Positions 19,033 through 30,729 of a stretch of DNA of 64,000 nt are shown piece by piece. Location: NCBI RefSeq assembly GCF_000760595.1, contig NZ_BBNM01000010.1:1-64000 (forward strand), written 5' to 3'. Position 1 is the first letter of the stretch, and each line of letters starts with the position of its first letter. The position numbers were made by a program, and so were the translations under genes. The notes beneath the pieces were generated by a model. That model was not told where the DNA came from and ran no database searches. It saw nothing but the letters and a program-made list of their open reading frames with translations. Origin of the DNA: Acinetobacter soli (GTDB taxonomy: Bacteria > Pseudomonadota > Gammaproteobacteria > Pseudomonadales > Moraxellaceae).

Positions 19033-19046
19033 ATCCCGATCGGGAT
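19033..19046. repeat. 14-bp perfect palindrome between tolC and thiC
   Basis: ATCCCGATCGGGAT is a perfect palindrome in the divergent region, 66 bases before the tolC start and 67 before the riboswitch. It could be an operator for tolC or for the thiC transcript. No regulator can be named. Confidence 0.4.
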
Positions 19047-19112
19047 TTGTTCTTAAAAAGTGGCATATTTTGATCTTTAAATATCCGCAATCCATGCTAG
19101 TATGGGCGCATG

Positions 19113-19225
19113 CTTGACGGAGCGCGAGTAATAACTCGCTGAGATTGGGTAAATGATTGCCTTGCAATGATTTGATCCCGAGTACCGTTGAACCTGATCA
19201 GGTTAGAACCTGCGTAGGAATCAAG
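19113..19225 (+). promoter_or_regulatory. TPP riboswitch (THI element) of thiC
   Basis: The aptamer is closed by CTTGA (19113-19117) with TCAAG (19221-19225). It holds the conserved CTGAGAT (19139-19145) of the thiamin-binding arm, an extended P3a helix (ATTGC-CTT-GCAAT), and TTGAACCTGATCAGGTTAGAACCTGCGTAGGAATC for the pyrophosphate-binding arm. Thiamin pyrophosphate should fold it and lower thiC expression. The aptamer ends 97 bases before the ATG. I see no clear terminator hairpin with a U-tract, so control of translation start or of a Rho site is more likely. Confidence 0.95.
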
Positions 19226-19292
19226 TTATCAAAATCTTAAGCCCTCTATTTGTGTTCTACAAATACACCCGCCATCGTTTTTGGTTGCTTGA

Positions 19293-21218
<1,926 letters not shown>

Positions 21219-21259
21219 AAATACGAAAAAAGCATTTGTCTTTAAATTGAACTCAGTTA

Positions 21260-21295
21260 GGATGAAATACAGTCACGTATTTCATCCTTTTTAAT
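21260..21295 (+). terminator. thiC terminator abutting the nudF start
   Basis: GGATGAAATAC (21260-21270) and GTATTTCATCC (21277-21287) form a perfect 11-bp stem followed by TTTTTAAT. The tail runs straight into the nudF ATG at 21297, so nudF has no usual ribosome site between the hairpin and its start. Confidence 0.85.
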
Positions 21296-21296
21296 A

Positions 21297-21932
21297 ATGA
21301 GTATGACCATAATAGAACAAGCCAGTTATTCACATGATGATGTTGAGGTAGAAAACCGTGAATCGCTCTATCAGGGATTTACACAGCTTGAAAAAGTCAC
21401 ACTCAAGCATCGACTTTTTGGGCAATCGCATTATACCCAGCCTTTCCAGCGCGAACTAATTCGAAGAAAACAGGCTGCTGGCGTGTTGCTTTACAACCAC
21501 ACCCAACAAAAATTTGCGCTTATTGAACAATTTCGGGTCGGTGCACTCGATGACACTCAATCGCCGTGGCAACTCGAAATTATTGCGGGTGTACTCGATG
21601 GCGATGAACCACCGGAAGAATGTGTTCGTCGTGAAAGTGTCGAAGAATCTGGATGTCAAATCGATGAACTGACGCATTTATTCTCGTTCTATCCATCGGC
21701 AGGTGCCTGTTCGGAACTTTTTCACCTCTATGCTGCACAAACTGATCTTCCAGAACATGGGGGCATCTTTGGTTTGCCTGAGGAAAACGAAAATATCCAG
21801 CTGCATATTTTAGATTATTCTCAAATCGAGATGCTGCTGAGTTCTGGGCGTTTGCGTAATGCACCCGTCATTATGGCGTTACAGTGGCTCTGGCAACAGA
21901 TTCAACTCTCCACCGACTTAAGAGATATATGA
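21297..21932 (+). CDS. nudF: ADP-ribose pyrophosphatase (Nudix hydrolase)
   Basis: A 211-residue cytosolic Nudix enzyme, predicted to split ADP-ribose into AMP and ribose 5-phosphate. The Nudix box GVLDGDEPPEECVRRESVEESG is at about 101-122 and keeps the G-x5-E-x7-RE-x2-EE-x-G pattern. The length and N-terminal extension match NudF. A second ATG two codons on is an alternative start. cpdA overlaps its stop by 4 bases, the nudF-cpdA order also found in enterobacteria. Confidence 0.9.
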   Translation: MSMTIIEQASYSHDDVEVENRESLYQGFTQLEKVTLKHRLFGQSHYTQPFQRELIRRKQAAGVLLYNHTQQKFALIEQFRVGALDDTQSPWQLEIIAGVLDGDEPPEECVRRESVEESGCQIDELTHLFSFYPSAGACSELFHLYAAQTDLPEHGGIFGLPEENENIQLHILDYSQIEMLLSSGRLRNAPVIMALQWLWQQIQLSTDLRDI

Positions 21933-22744
21933 CTATGTTTCAGGTAGCCCCTTTTTCAAGTCAGGCGCATGTAATTATTCAAATTACCGACACGCATCTG
22001 CTTGAAGACCCTCAGCATGAATTCGTGGGCATTAATCCTGAACAGAGTTTTCATCAGGTGATCGCACATATTCGGGCACATTATCCCAAGATCGATGCCA
22101 TTATTCATACGGGTGATCTGGCACAGACCCCTACCGCAGTCACCTATGCGCGTTATCTTGATTATATGCAAACCCTGGGCATTCCGTTTTTTCATGTGCC
22201 AGGCAATCACGACGATCCTGCACATTTTCCGTTTCATGCATCGTCACCGCAAGATATCAGTATTGTGGCGATGGGCCAATGGCATCTGGTGCTCTTGAAC
22301 AGTGCTGTAGTCGGGAAAGTCGATGGCTGGATCAGCGACCATCAGTTAATGCAACTGCAGCAACATCTTCAACAGCACCCGAATGTGTCCACGATTTTGG
22401 CGTGTCATCATCACCCATTTGAAATGCAATCCAAATGGATTGACCAGCACAAACTAAAAAATACCGCCACATTACTGGATGTCATTCACGCTCATTCACA
22501 AGTGAAGGCAGTGCTGTGCGGCCATGTGCATCAAGAGTCCTCACATCGCTGGGAACATGTCGAGTTTTTATCATCGCCCTCGACTTCGGTTCAATTCAAA
22601 CCCAGAAGCGATGACTTTGCCTTTGATGCCTTGCCGTCTGGCTATCGCGTGCTGAAACTACAAGCAAATGGTGAGTTTGAAAGCCATATTCATCGTATCG
22701 AAAAAATGCTACAAAACATAAATACTGAAATTTCAGGCTATTAA
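21929..22744 (+). CDS. cpdA: 3',5'-cyclic-AMP phosphodiesterase
   Basis: A 271-residue class III cyclic-nucleotide phosphodiesterase with a calcineurin-like metal site: TDTHL near 25, HTGDLAQ, GNHDD, CHHHPFE and GHVHQE, which together bind two metal ions. It hydrolyses cAMP and so tunes Vfr/CRP-dependent genes. The ATG at 21929 overlaps the nudF stop (ATGA), with a second ATG 6 bases on. Other small phosphodiesters are possible substrates, but the operon position favours CpdA. Confidence 0.9.
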   Translation: MTMFQVAPFSSQAHVIIQITDTHLLEDPQHEFVGINPEQSFHQVIAHIRAHYPKIDAIIHTGDLAQTPTAVTYARYLDYMQTLGIPFFHVPGNHDDPAHFPFHASSPQDISIVAMGQWHLVLLNSAVVGKVDGWISDHQLMQLQQHLQQHPNVSTILACHHHPFEMQSKWIDQHKLKNTATLLDVIHAHSQVKAVLCGHVHQESSHRWEHVEFLSSPSTSVQFKPRSDDFAFDALPSGYRVLKLQANGEFESHIHRIEKMLQNINTEISGY

Positions 22745-22954
22745 CTTTTCTTTTTTATTTTTTTGGCTTATTTTAAGGCTTGAGTCCGATAGATTCACAT
22801 AAAATCCACATCGGCACGACTATCATCTTCGTGTAAAACTCTATATGATGACGTCCCCGAGGGAAAATCCGCCAACGGGATTGGATAAAAAACACTTGCA
22901 TACCACCATATTTTTTGCGTATAGATAATACGTATATGATGAGGAATGCCCTTT

Positions 22955-23485
22955 ATGGCGAATGACAACCAAAACCACGTCTTAGACGAAAATACCCAAG
23001 TTCTAGACGCCGAAAAGGCGGCTAAGCCTGCACGCAAAGCCAAGCCAAAGGCCTCTGAAGGGGGCACTACTGCCAGCTTATTTGGTATCGCGCCTTATCA
23101 GCCTAAGAAAAACGAAGAATACATGTCTGATGCTCAATTGGATCACTTTCGCCAAATCCTTGAGGCGTGGAAAAGTGAATTAATGAGCGAAGTGGATCGC
23201 ACCCTAAACACCATGCAAGATGAATCATCAGCATTACCTGATGTCAACGACCGCGCCACGCAGGAAGAAGAGTTTGCAATTGAGTTACGTACCCGCGACC
23301 GCGAACGTAAATTGATTCGTAAAATCGAGCAGTCGCTTGAAGAAATTAAAGCAGGTGATTACGGTTACTGTGAAACTTGCGGCATTGAAATTGGTCTGCG
23401 TCGTTTAGAAGCACGTCCAACAGCCACCCAATGTATCGACTGTAAGACGCTTGCAGAGATCAAAGAGAAGCAAAATAACGGTTAA
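22955..23485 (+). CDS. dksA: RNA polymerase-binding transcription factor DksA
   Basis: A 176-residue protein that enters the RNA polymerase secondary channel and, with ppGpp, adjusts rRNA and amino-acid promoters. A basic, Ala/Lys-rich N-terminal extension (about 1-45) precedes a coiled coil with acidic tip DVNDRATQEE. The zinc finger is CETCG...CIDC, and a short C-terminal helix follows. I choose ATG 22955 because GAGGA lies 9 bases upstream; it would touch the in-frame ATG at 22946. gluQ starts 4 bases after its stop. Confidence 0.95.
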   Translation: MANDNQNHVLDENTQVLDAEKAAKPARKAKPKASEGGTTASLFGIAPYQPKKNEEYMSDAQLDHFRQILEAWKSELMSEVDRTLNTMQDESSALPDVNDRATQEEEFAIELRTRDRERKLIRKIEQSLEEIKAGDYGYCETCGIEIGLRRLEARPTATQCIDCKTLAEIKEKQNNG

Positions 23486-23489
23486 TACG

Positions 23490-24368
23490 ATGCCTCATCG
23501 TGATACTGCTTATGTGGGTCGGTTTGCGCCATCGCCAACCGGCCCTTTGCATTTTGGATCGCTCATTACTGCCATTGCCAGCTATTGTGATGCCAAAGCG
23601 CATCAAGGCAAGTGGCTGGTTCGCATCGAAGATACCGATATTCCACGAATCTACCCGGGCAGTGAAGCACATATTTTAAAATGCATTGATGCCTTTGGTT
23701 TTGAGCCAGACGACGAAATCGTGTTTCAGCGCAATCGTTTGACGCTGTACGAACAGGTGCTCGACCAATTACATGCACAGGGGCAGATTTATGCTTGTCA
23801 ATGCACCCGTAAACTCCTCGGCTCCAATGCCATTTATCCTGGCACCTGTCAAACACTGAATTTAGCCTTTGAAGATCAGGCCATTCGGGTCAAAGTCAGC
23901 GCAGTTCCCATTTGTTTTGATGATCGTTTGCAAGGCAGACAATGCAGCAATCTGGCCGATGAACTCGGTGATTTTGTATTAAAGCGTCGTGACGGCATTT
24001 TAAACTATCAACTGGCGGTGGTGGTCGATGATTATCTACAAGGTGTCACGGATGTGGTGCGTGGTGCAGATTTACTTGACAACACCCAACGGCAAATTTG
24101 GCTTCAGCAGCTTCTGGGTTACCCTACACCGCGCTATATGCATTTACCACTGGCGATGAACGAGCACGGACAAAAGCTTTCCAAGCAAAATCTGGCGGCT
24201 GCACTCGATCCGGCACACGCAGCTGATTATATTCAACAGGCACTTAACGCCTTGCAGCAACCTAATGTAGAACGTGATACACCTCGGCAGATGCTTGCGC
24301 AGGCCGTGGCTCAGTGGGATGTAGAGCAGATTCCCAAACACACCATGCTCGAAGGGATTTATCTCTAA
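23490..24368 (+). CDS. gluQ: Glutamyl-Q tRNA(Asp) synthetase
   Basis: A 292-residue paralogue of the GluRS catalytic domain that attaches glutamate to queuosine 34 of tRNA-Asp. It shows the HIGH-like PSPTGPLHFGSL near residue 12 and the KMSKS-like QKLSKQN near 230, with no anticodon-binding domain, which separates it from GltX. Zinc ligands appear in YACQCTRK. The ATG at 23490 follows the dksA stop by 4 bases, the common dksA-gluQ operon; an upstream in-frame extension would run inside dksA. Confidence 0.95.
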   Translation: MPHRDTAYVGRFAPSPTGPLHFGSLITAIASYCDAKAHQGKWLVRIEDTDIPRIYPGSEAHILKCIDAFGFEPDDEIVFQRNRLTLYEQVLDQLHAQGQIYACQCTRKLLGSNAIYPGTCQTLNLAFEDQAIRVKVSAVPICFDDRLQGRQCSNLADELGDFVLKRRDGILNYQLAVVVDDYLQGVTDVVRGADLLDNTQRQIWLQQLLGYPTPRYMHLPLAMNEHGQKLSKQNLAAALDPAHAADYIQQALNALQQPNVERDTPRQMLAQAVAQWDVEQIPKHTMLEGIYL

Positions 24369-24377
24369 TCCAATAAT

Positions 24378-24407
24378 AAAAAAAACCGTCAAATGACGGT
24401 TTTTTTT
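24378..24407. terminator. Bidirectional terminator between gluQ and ftsW
   Basis: AAAAAAACCGTC and GACGGTTTTTTT pair around AAAT. T-runs flank both sides, so the hairpin can end transcripts from gluQ on the plus strand and ftsW on the minus strand. Confidence 0.9.
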
Positions 24408-24422
24408 ATTGAAGCAAATCGA

Positions 24423-25619
24423 TTAGAAATTCGATTCTTCACGATCTGGATTGAGCTCTTGCGTGGAAGCATCGACACGCAAAATCAGACTAATCATCGC
24501 AGCACACATCATTAATGATGTTCCACCATAACTAATAAACGGTAAGGTAAGCCCTTTGGTTGGCATCAAGCCCATATTCATTCCTGCATTTACAATGATC
24601 TGTAGCAGAAAAATAATACTGATCCCATACGCCAGATAACCTGCGCGCAAGAAGTTGTGCTTCAGTGCACGATGACCAATTTTGATACAACACGCCAGCA
24701 TAGTAAACGACAAGCCGATGACAATCGAAATACCGACAAAACCAAACTCTTCACCCAATACCGCCAGCATAAAGTCGGTATGTGCCTCAGGCAGGTAAGA
24801 GAGCTTTTGTACACTGTGCCCGAGCCCTGTACCGAACCATTCCCCGCGGCCAAAGGCCATCAATGCATTTGAAAGCTGATAGCCTGTTCCGAGTGGATCT
24901 GCCCACGGATTGGTAAATGATAAGGCACGTGCCAGACGATAAGGTTCAAACAAAATTAAAAAGCCGATGCCCATCACGACCGCGCCCAGCATAATCGCAA
25001 ACTGAGTGGGCGGTGCGCCAGCCAAGAAGAAAATACCGACCATCATCAGGACAATCACCACGGTGGCGCCCAAATCCGGCTCGGCAATAATCAGCCCGAC
25101 CGTAATAGCCATAACACCACTTAAGCGAACCAGTCCTTTCCAATGGGTACGCACCTCTTTGGCACGTCGTACCACATAATCGGCGGTAAAAATGGCCATC
25201 ATCACTTTGGCAACTTCGGTCGGCTGTAAGGTAAAACCTGCCAGTCGAATCCAGCGGCGCGAACCGTTCACTTCTGTTCCAATCACCAAAACGGCAAGTA
25301 ACAGTAAAATCGTGATCAGCCATAATGAAAAGGTATTTTTAAACCAGACATTCAGCGGTACTTTATAAACGAAATAGGCCACGATTGCTGCGGTTGCAAT
25401 TGAAATCGCATGGCGAACCACATAGTGAAATGGATTCTCATGCATATATTCGGCATATGGCATCGAAGCGGATGCCACCATCACCGAACCAATACAAAGC
25501 AAGCACACCACACAGAAAATCAGCACGTTACGCGCCGTCATTTCGGTCGGTACACGCGGCATCCAGCGATCGTACCATTGATTAATTTTGGTTATGGTTG
25601 TCTGAGCAAAGCCAGCCAT
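24423..25619 (-). CDS. ftsW: Peptidoglycan glycosyltransferase FtsW
   Basis: A 398-residue polytopic membrane protein of the SEDS family that polymerises septal glycan from lipid II with FtsI. About ten hydrophobic segments are visible, with the SEDS signature NAGMNMGLMPTKGLTLPFISYGG (about 340-362). I use the ATG at 25619, preceded by AGAAGGA; an in-frame extension to 25667 would overlap murD. It follows murD after 26 bases, in line with the dcw-type grouping, though murG and ftsQAZ are not here. Confidence 0.94.
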   Translation of the reverse strand: MAGFAQTTITKINQWYDRWMPRVPTEMTARNVLIFCVVCLLCIGSVMVASASMPYAEYMHENPFHYVVRHAISIATAAIVAYFVYKVPLNVWFKNTFSLWLITILLLLAVLVIGTEVNGSRRWIRLAGFTLQPTEVAKVMMAIFTADYVVRRAKEVRTHWKGLVRLSGVMAITVGLIIAEPDLGATVVIVLMMVGIFFLAGAPPTQFAIMLGAVVMGIGFLILFEPYRLARALSFTNPWADPLGTGYQLSNALMAFGRGEWFGTGLGHSVQKLSYLPEAHTDFMLAVLGEEFGFVGISIVIGLSFTMLACCIKIGHRALKHNFLRAGYLAYGISIIFLLQIIVNAGMNMGLMPTKGLTLPFISYGGTSLMMCAAMISLILRVDASTQELNPDREESNF

Positions 25620-25645
25620 CACATTATCCTTCTGATTTTTGTTAT

Positions 25646-27130
<1,485 letters not shown>

Positions 27131-27147
27131 TCAGTTGATCTGCGGTA

Positions 27148-27402
27148 TTATTGCAACCATTTTACCGGCTTGATCTCTTGCACTGGCGATGTCGGCTTAT
27201 CGTCAGTCGAACATCCGCAGCTACCGCCACATCCGGCCACCATTTTGGGTTTTAAGCGTGTTGCCAGTGCGTGCCAGCCACGTTGTTGGCACTGATCTGA
27301 AAGTGACATAAATAGTGCAGTCGAAGTTTTCGGAAAGACTTTCCTGAACACTACCCATGCACTCCAGATGACCAATACTGCAATAATCAGATACTCAATC
27401 AT
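27148..27402 (-). CDS. Small membrane protein with Cys-rich motif after feoB
   Basis: An 84-residue protein with one N-terminal membrane helix (about residues 3-22, YLIIAVLVIWSAWVVF), a short basic region, then GCGGSCGCSTDD near 57-68 and a Pro-rich tail ending VKWLQ. It begins 17 bases after feoB with a GAGGTGGAG ribosome site; I use ATG 27402. The position matches the small third partner of Feo systems (FeoC or Cys-rich FeoB-associated proteins), but it is not a winged-helix FeoC. Binding of iron or an Fe-S cluster by the three cysteines is a guess. Confidence 0.75.
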   Translation of the reverse strand: MIEYLIIAVLVIWSAWVVFRKVFPKTSTALFMSLSDQCQQRGWHALATRLKPKMVAGCGGSCGCSTDDKPTSPVQEIKPVKWLQ

Positions 27403-27418
27403 GCTCCACCTCAACCAC

Positions 27419-29272
27419 TCAAGAGAAAAAACGTGATGCCAATTGATACGTCAAAAATGACATCAAATACGCCAGACCGAACAAATATCCAGTCATGACA
27501 GCCACATTTTTCCACGATCCCGTTTCACGACGAACCGTCGCCAATGTAGCCAAGCAATGCGGCGCATAAACAAACCACACCAGCAAAGCAAGCCCGGTTG
27601 CAAGCGACCATCCTGAACCATCAGCACTGATCAGACTCGATAGCCCTTGCGTAACCGCATCTTCACTGGTAGCAGATAGTGCATACACTGTGCCGAGTGC
27701 GGCCACAACCACTTCACGCGCTGCCATTGCTGGAATCAGTGCAATACAGATTTGCCAGTTAAAGCCAAGCGGCGCAAAAATAGGTTGAATCAAATGTCCC
27801 AGCATACCGGCAAAACTATAATCAATTGCCGGAAGCGTTGCGCCTTCTGGCGGCTGCGGAAAGGTACACAAAAACCAAAGCAAAATCGACAAGGCAAAGA
27901 TAATCCCGCCCACACGCTTTAAGAAGATTTTGGCGCGATCCAGTAAACCAATTCCCACACTTTTTAAATCGGGTAAACGGTAACTTGGCAGTTCCATCAA
28001 TAAAGCATGTTGTGAATTGTCTTTTTGGAAAAACTTCATCACAAACGATACGCATAGCGCACTTAAGATACCCGCCATATATAAGGCGAATAAGACCAAT
28101 CCTTGCAGGTTAAAAACTCCCCACACGGTTTGTGCAGGGATAAAAGCACCAATCAATAAGGCATACACCGGCAAACGCGCCGAACAGGTCATCAGCGGTG
28201 CCACCATAATGGTGGTGAAACGGTCGCGTGGATCGGTAATACTTCGCGTGGCCATAATGCCCGGAATAGCACAGGCAAAACTTGAAAGGAGTGGAATAAA
28301 TGCACGCCCACTTAAGCCAGCTTTAAACATGAGTTTATCGAGCAAAAAGGCAGCTCGTGGCAGATAGCCAGATTCTTCAAGCACCAAAATAAAAAAGAAC
28401 AGAATCAAAATCTGCGGCAAAAACACCACCACGCCGCCGGCACCAGCAATAATCCCATCGACCACGAGGCTATGCAGTAAAGGCTGGGAAATGTAGGCAC
28501 CCACACTTTCCCCCAACCAGCCGAAAAAGCCTTCAATGCTGTCCATAAATGGCGCAGCCCAAGCAAACACGGCCTGAAACACCACAAACATCAGGAGTGC
28601 CAAACTGAGCAGACCAAGCACCGGGTGTAAAAAGATTTTATCTAAGAGATCGGAACGCGCATCCGCATCTTCTACAGACTGCACCACGTCATTTAAAATC
28701 ATTTCAATTTTTTGATGGTGTGTGCCTTTTAGACCCGTCATTTCGGTTTGCGGCACCATAAACTTGTGCTGATCCAGCGCACTCATCAGATTTTGAATCC
28801 CTGAATTACGCACTGCAACCGTTTCAACGACAGGCACTCCCAAACGCTCCGAAAGCTTTTGTGAGTTCACCTGAATACCTCGGCGACGTGCTTCATCCAT
28901 CATATTCAGCACAACCAATACCGGTCTTTTGAGTTCAAGAATTTCCAGCACTAAACCTAAATGAAGTTTTAAGTTGGTGGCATCGACCACGCATAAAAAT
29001 GCATCCTGATCGCGCTCTCCTTCAATTTTGCCTAAACACACATCGCGGGTAATGGCTTCATCTGGACTGGTGGCACTTAAGCTATAGGTCCCTGGTAAAT
29101 CGAGCACGCGCACCGGTTTTTTTGAAGGCAGATCAAAGTGTCCGACTTTACGCTCTACTGTCACACCAGCATAGTTGGCAACCTTCTGGCGCGTACCGGT
29201 TAGGTGGTTAAATAAAGAGGTTTTACCGCAGTTAGGATTTCCAACAAGGGCGACACGAAGTGCTTCACTCAT
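27419..29272 (-). CDS. feoB: Ferrous iron transporter FeoB
   Basis: A 617-residue inner-membrane Fe(II) transporter. The N-terminal G domain has GNPNCGKTSLFN (about 11-22), DLPGTYSLSA, and NMMDEARRRG. A helical GDI domain follows (about 170-215), then two Gate repeats with the conserved Cys in LLSSFACAIPGIMATR and SARLPVYALLIGAF. It is shorter than the 773-residue E. coli protein, mainly at the C-terminus, which is normal for this genus. It overlaps feoA by 4 bases. Control by Fur is inferred from a box upstream of feoA. Confidence 0.95.
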   Translation of the reverse strand: MSEALRVALVGNPNCGKTSLFNHLTGTRQKVANYAGVTVERKVGHFDLPSKKPVRVLDLPGTYSLSATSPDEAITRDVCLGKIEGERDQDAFLCVVDATNLKLHLGLVLEILELKRPVLVVLNMMDEARRRGIQVNSQKLSERLGVPVVETVAVRNSGIQNLMSALDQHKFMVPQTEMTGLKGTHHQKIEMILNDVVQSVEDADARSDLLDKIFLHPVLGLLSLALLMFVVFQAVFAWAAPFMDSIEGFFGWLGESVGAYISQPLLHSLVVDGIIAGAGGVVVFLPQILILFFFILVLEESGYLPRAAFLLDKLMFKAGLSGRAFIPLLSSFACAIPGIMATRSITDPRDRFTTIMVAPLMTCSARLPVYALLIGAFIPAQTVWGVFNLQGLVLFALYMAGILSALCVSFVMKFFQKDNSQHALLMELPSYRLPDLKSVGIGLLDRAKIFLKRVGGIIFALSILLWFLCTFPQPPEGATLPAIDYSFAGMLGHLIQPIFAPLGFNWQICIALIPAMAAREVVVAALGTVYALSATSEDAVTQGLSSLISADGSGWSLATGLALLVWFVYAPHCLATLATVRRETGSWKNVAVMTGYLFGLAYLMSFLTYQLASRFFS

Positions 29273-29532
29273 GTGCCTGCTCCTTCTTGACTGATTTGAA
29301 CTCTTGCAGCTTCTTCTTTACGTAAAGCAAAGCGGGTAAAACCCAGTTGCACCAGAATCGGATCGCCACCAAACACGCCTTTTGTCACGATCTGTACCTT
29401 TTCACCCGCAACAAATCCTAAGGTTTCAAGGCGGTTTGCGATTGGATCTTGTTGATCCGGACTGCCATCAAGGGTATGATCCACCGCTGTGATGATGGCA
29501 GTTTGCTTCACTCTAAGTTCTGATAAACGCAC
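29269..29532 (-). CDS. feoA: Ferrous iron transport protein FeoA
   Basis: An 87-residue SH3-like cytosolic protein that supports FeoB; typical sequences are LETLGFVAGEKVQIV and GDPILVQLGFTRFALR. It uses a GTG start at 29532 with AGGA 9 bases upstream. feoB overlaps its stop. It heads the feoA-feoB-small-protein operon. Confidence 0.93.
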   Translation of the reverse strand: MRLSELRVKQTAIITAVDHTLDGSPDQQDPIANRLETLGFVAGEKVQIVTKGVFGGDPILVQLGFTRFALRKEEAARVQISQEGAGT

Positions 29533-29560
29533 TGCAATTTGATCCTGAAAGCTTTTGCAT

Positions 29561-29590
29561 AGTATACATCCAAATGAGAATAATTAACAA
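29561..29590 (-). promoter_or_regulatory. feoA promoter with Fur-type box
   Basis: On the minus strand TTGTTA (29585-29590) and TATACT (29561-29566) are 18 bases apart, with TG before the -10. TGAGAAT-A-ATTAACA at 29575-29589 matches the 7-1-7 Fur consensus TGATAAT-n-ATTATCA at 12 of 14 positions and overlaps the -35, so iron-loaded Fur should block transcription. Confidence 0.7.
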
Positions 29591-29685
29591 ATAAGGAATC
29601 GTTACGATTCACATCTGTAAAATCTCATCGACAGCAAACGCTGTTTACACTAATGTATTGTTATCACAGAACATCTGTTGCTTGA

Positions 29686-30603
29686 ATGATCAGTAAAAAG
29701 CCCCGTACGCCTGCGCCAATTACAATTCCAAAACCATTTAGTTTTTTGCATGGCTTTAGAGACTATCTGGTGGCACAAAGTGTCAGCCCGCATACCCGTA
29801 ACGCATATTTAAGCGATTTGATCCAGTGTGCCCAATTGTCTCGCCACGCCCTGCCCGAATGGAGTGCCGATGACATCTCGGATGTTTTGATTGAACTCAC
29901 CAAACTGGGGAAAAGCCCGCGCTCAATAGCACGCTGTCTCTCGGCACTGCGTCAGTTTTATAAGTTTTTACGTGAACAGAAAATTCGAACCGATAATCCT
30001 GTGGCGCTGCATAAAAGCCCGAAACTGGGTCGAAGTCTGCCACAAGATTTATCTGAGCAAGATGTCGATGCACTGATTCATGCACCAGATACCTCCACGG
30101 CGCTGGGGCTACGCGATCGTGCCATGCTTGAAGTTTTATATGCCTGCGGTTTACGGGTGTCTGAGCTGCTGAACCTAAAGCTGGAGCTGATTAATTTAAA
30201 GCAAGGCTATTTGCGTATTACCGGTAAAGGCAACAAAGAGCGTTTGGTGCCTCTGGGCCAGTTTGCGACTGAATGGGTCGAGCGCTACCTGCGCGAATCA
30301 CGCCCTGCGCTATATAAAAGCGCGACCGATTATCTCTTTTTAACCCAGCATGGCGGCATTATGAGCCGACAAAATTTTTGGTACGCCATCAAGCGCTATG
30401 CATTGCAAGCCAATATTCAGATGGAGCTTTCTCCGCATACCTTGCGCCACGCTTTTGCAACACATCTACTCAATCATGGTGCCGACTTGCGTGTGGTGCA
30501 GTTACTCTTGGGGCATAGTGATTTATCGACCACACAGATTTATACCCATGTGGCTCAAATCCGTATGCAGCAATTGCATGAACAATACCATCCGCGCGCT
30601 TAA
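29686..30603 (+). CDS. xerD: Tyrosine recombinase XerD
   Basis: A 305-residue site-specific recombinase that, with XerC, resolves chromosome dimers at dif. The N-terminal SAM-like domain is about 18-105. The catalytic domain keeps all residues: R157, K181, H251, R254, H277 and the nucleophile Y286 (in TTQIYTHV). I prefer XerD to XerC because xerD-dsbC-hom-thrC is a known order in pseudomonads and the same order appears here. Confidence 0.92.
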   Translation: MISKKPRTPAPITIPKPFSFLHGFRDYLVAQSVSPHTRNAYLSDLIQCAQLSRHALPEWSADDISDVLIELTKLGKSPRSIARCLSALRQFYKFLREQKIRTDNPVALHKSPKLGRSLPQDLSEQDVDALIHAPDTSTALGLRDRAMLEVLYACGLRVSELLNLKLELINLKQGYLRITGKGNKERLVPLGQFATEWVERYLRESRPALYKSATDYLFLTQHGGIMSRQNFWYAIKRYALQANIQMELSPHTLRHAFATHLLNHGADLRVVQLLLGHSDLSTTQIYTHVAQIRMQQLHEQYHPRA

Positions 30604-30729
30604 TCTTGCCAACAAACCAAATGCAAAGACGGATCAGTTACAGAGCGCATCGAATAATTACCATCAGTTGGATTTTTTTTTGATATTCTAAAAGCCTTTA
30701 AATAACAATTGAAATGAAAAGGGTTGTTT

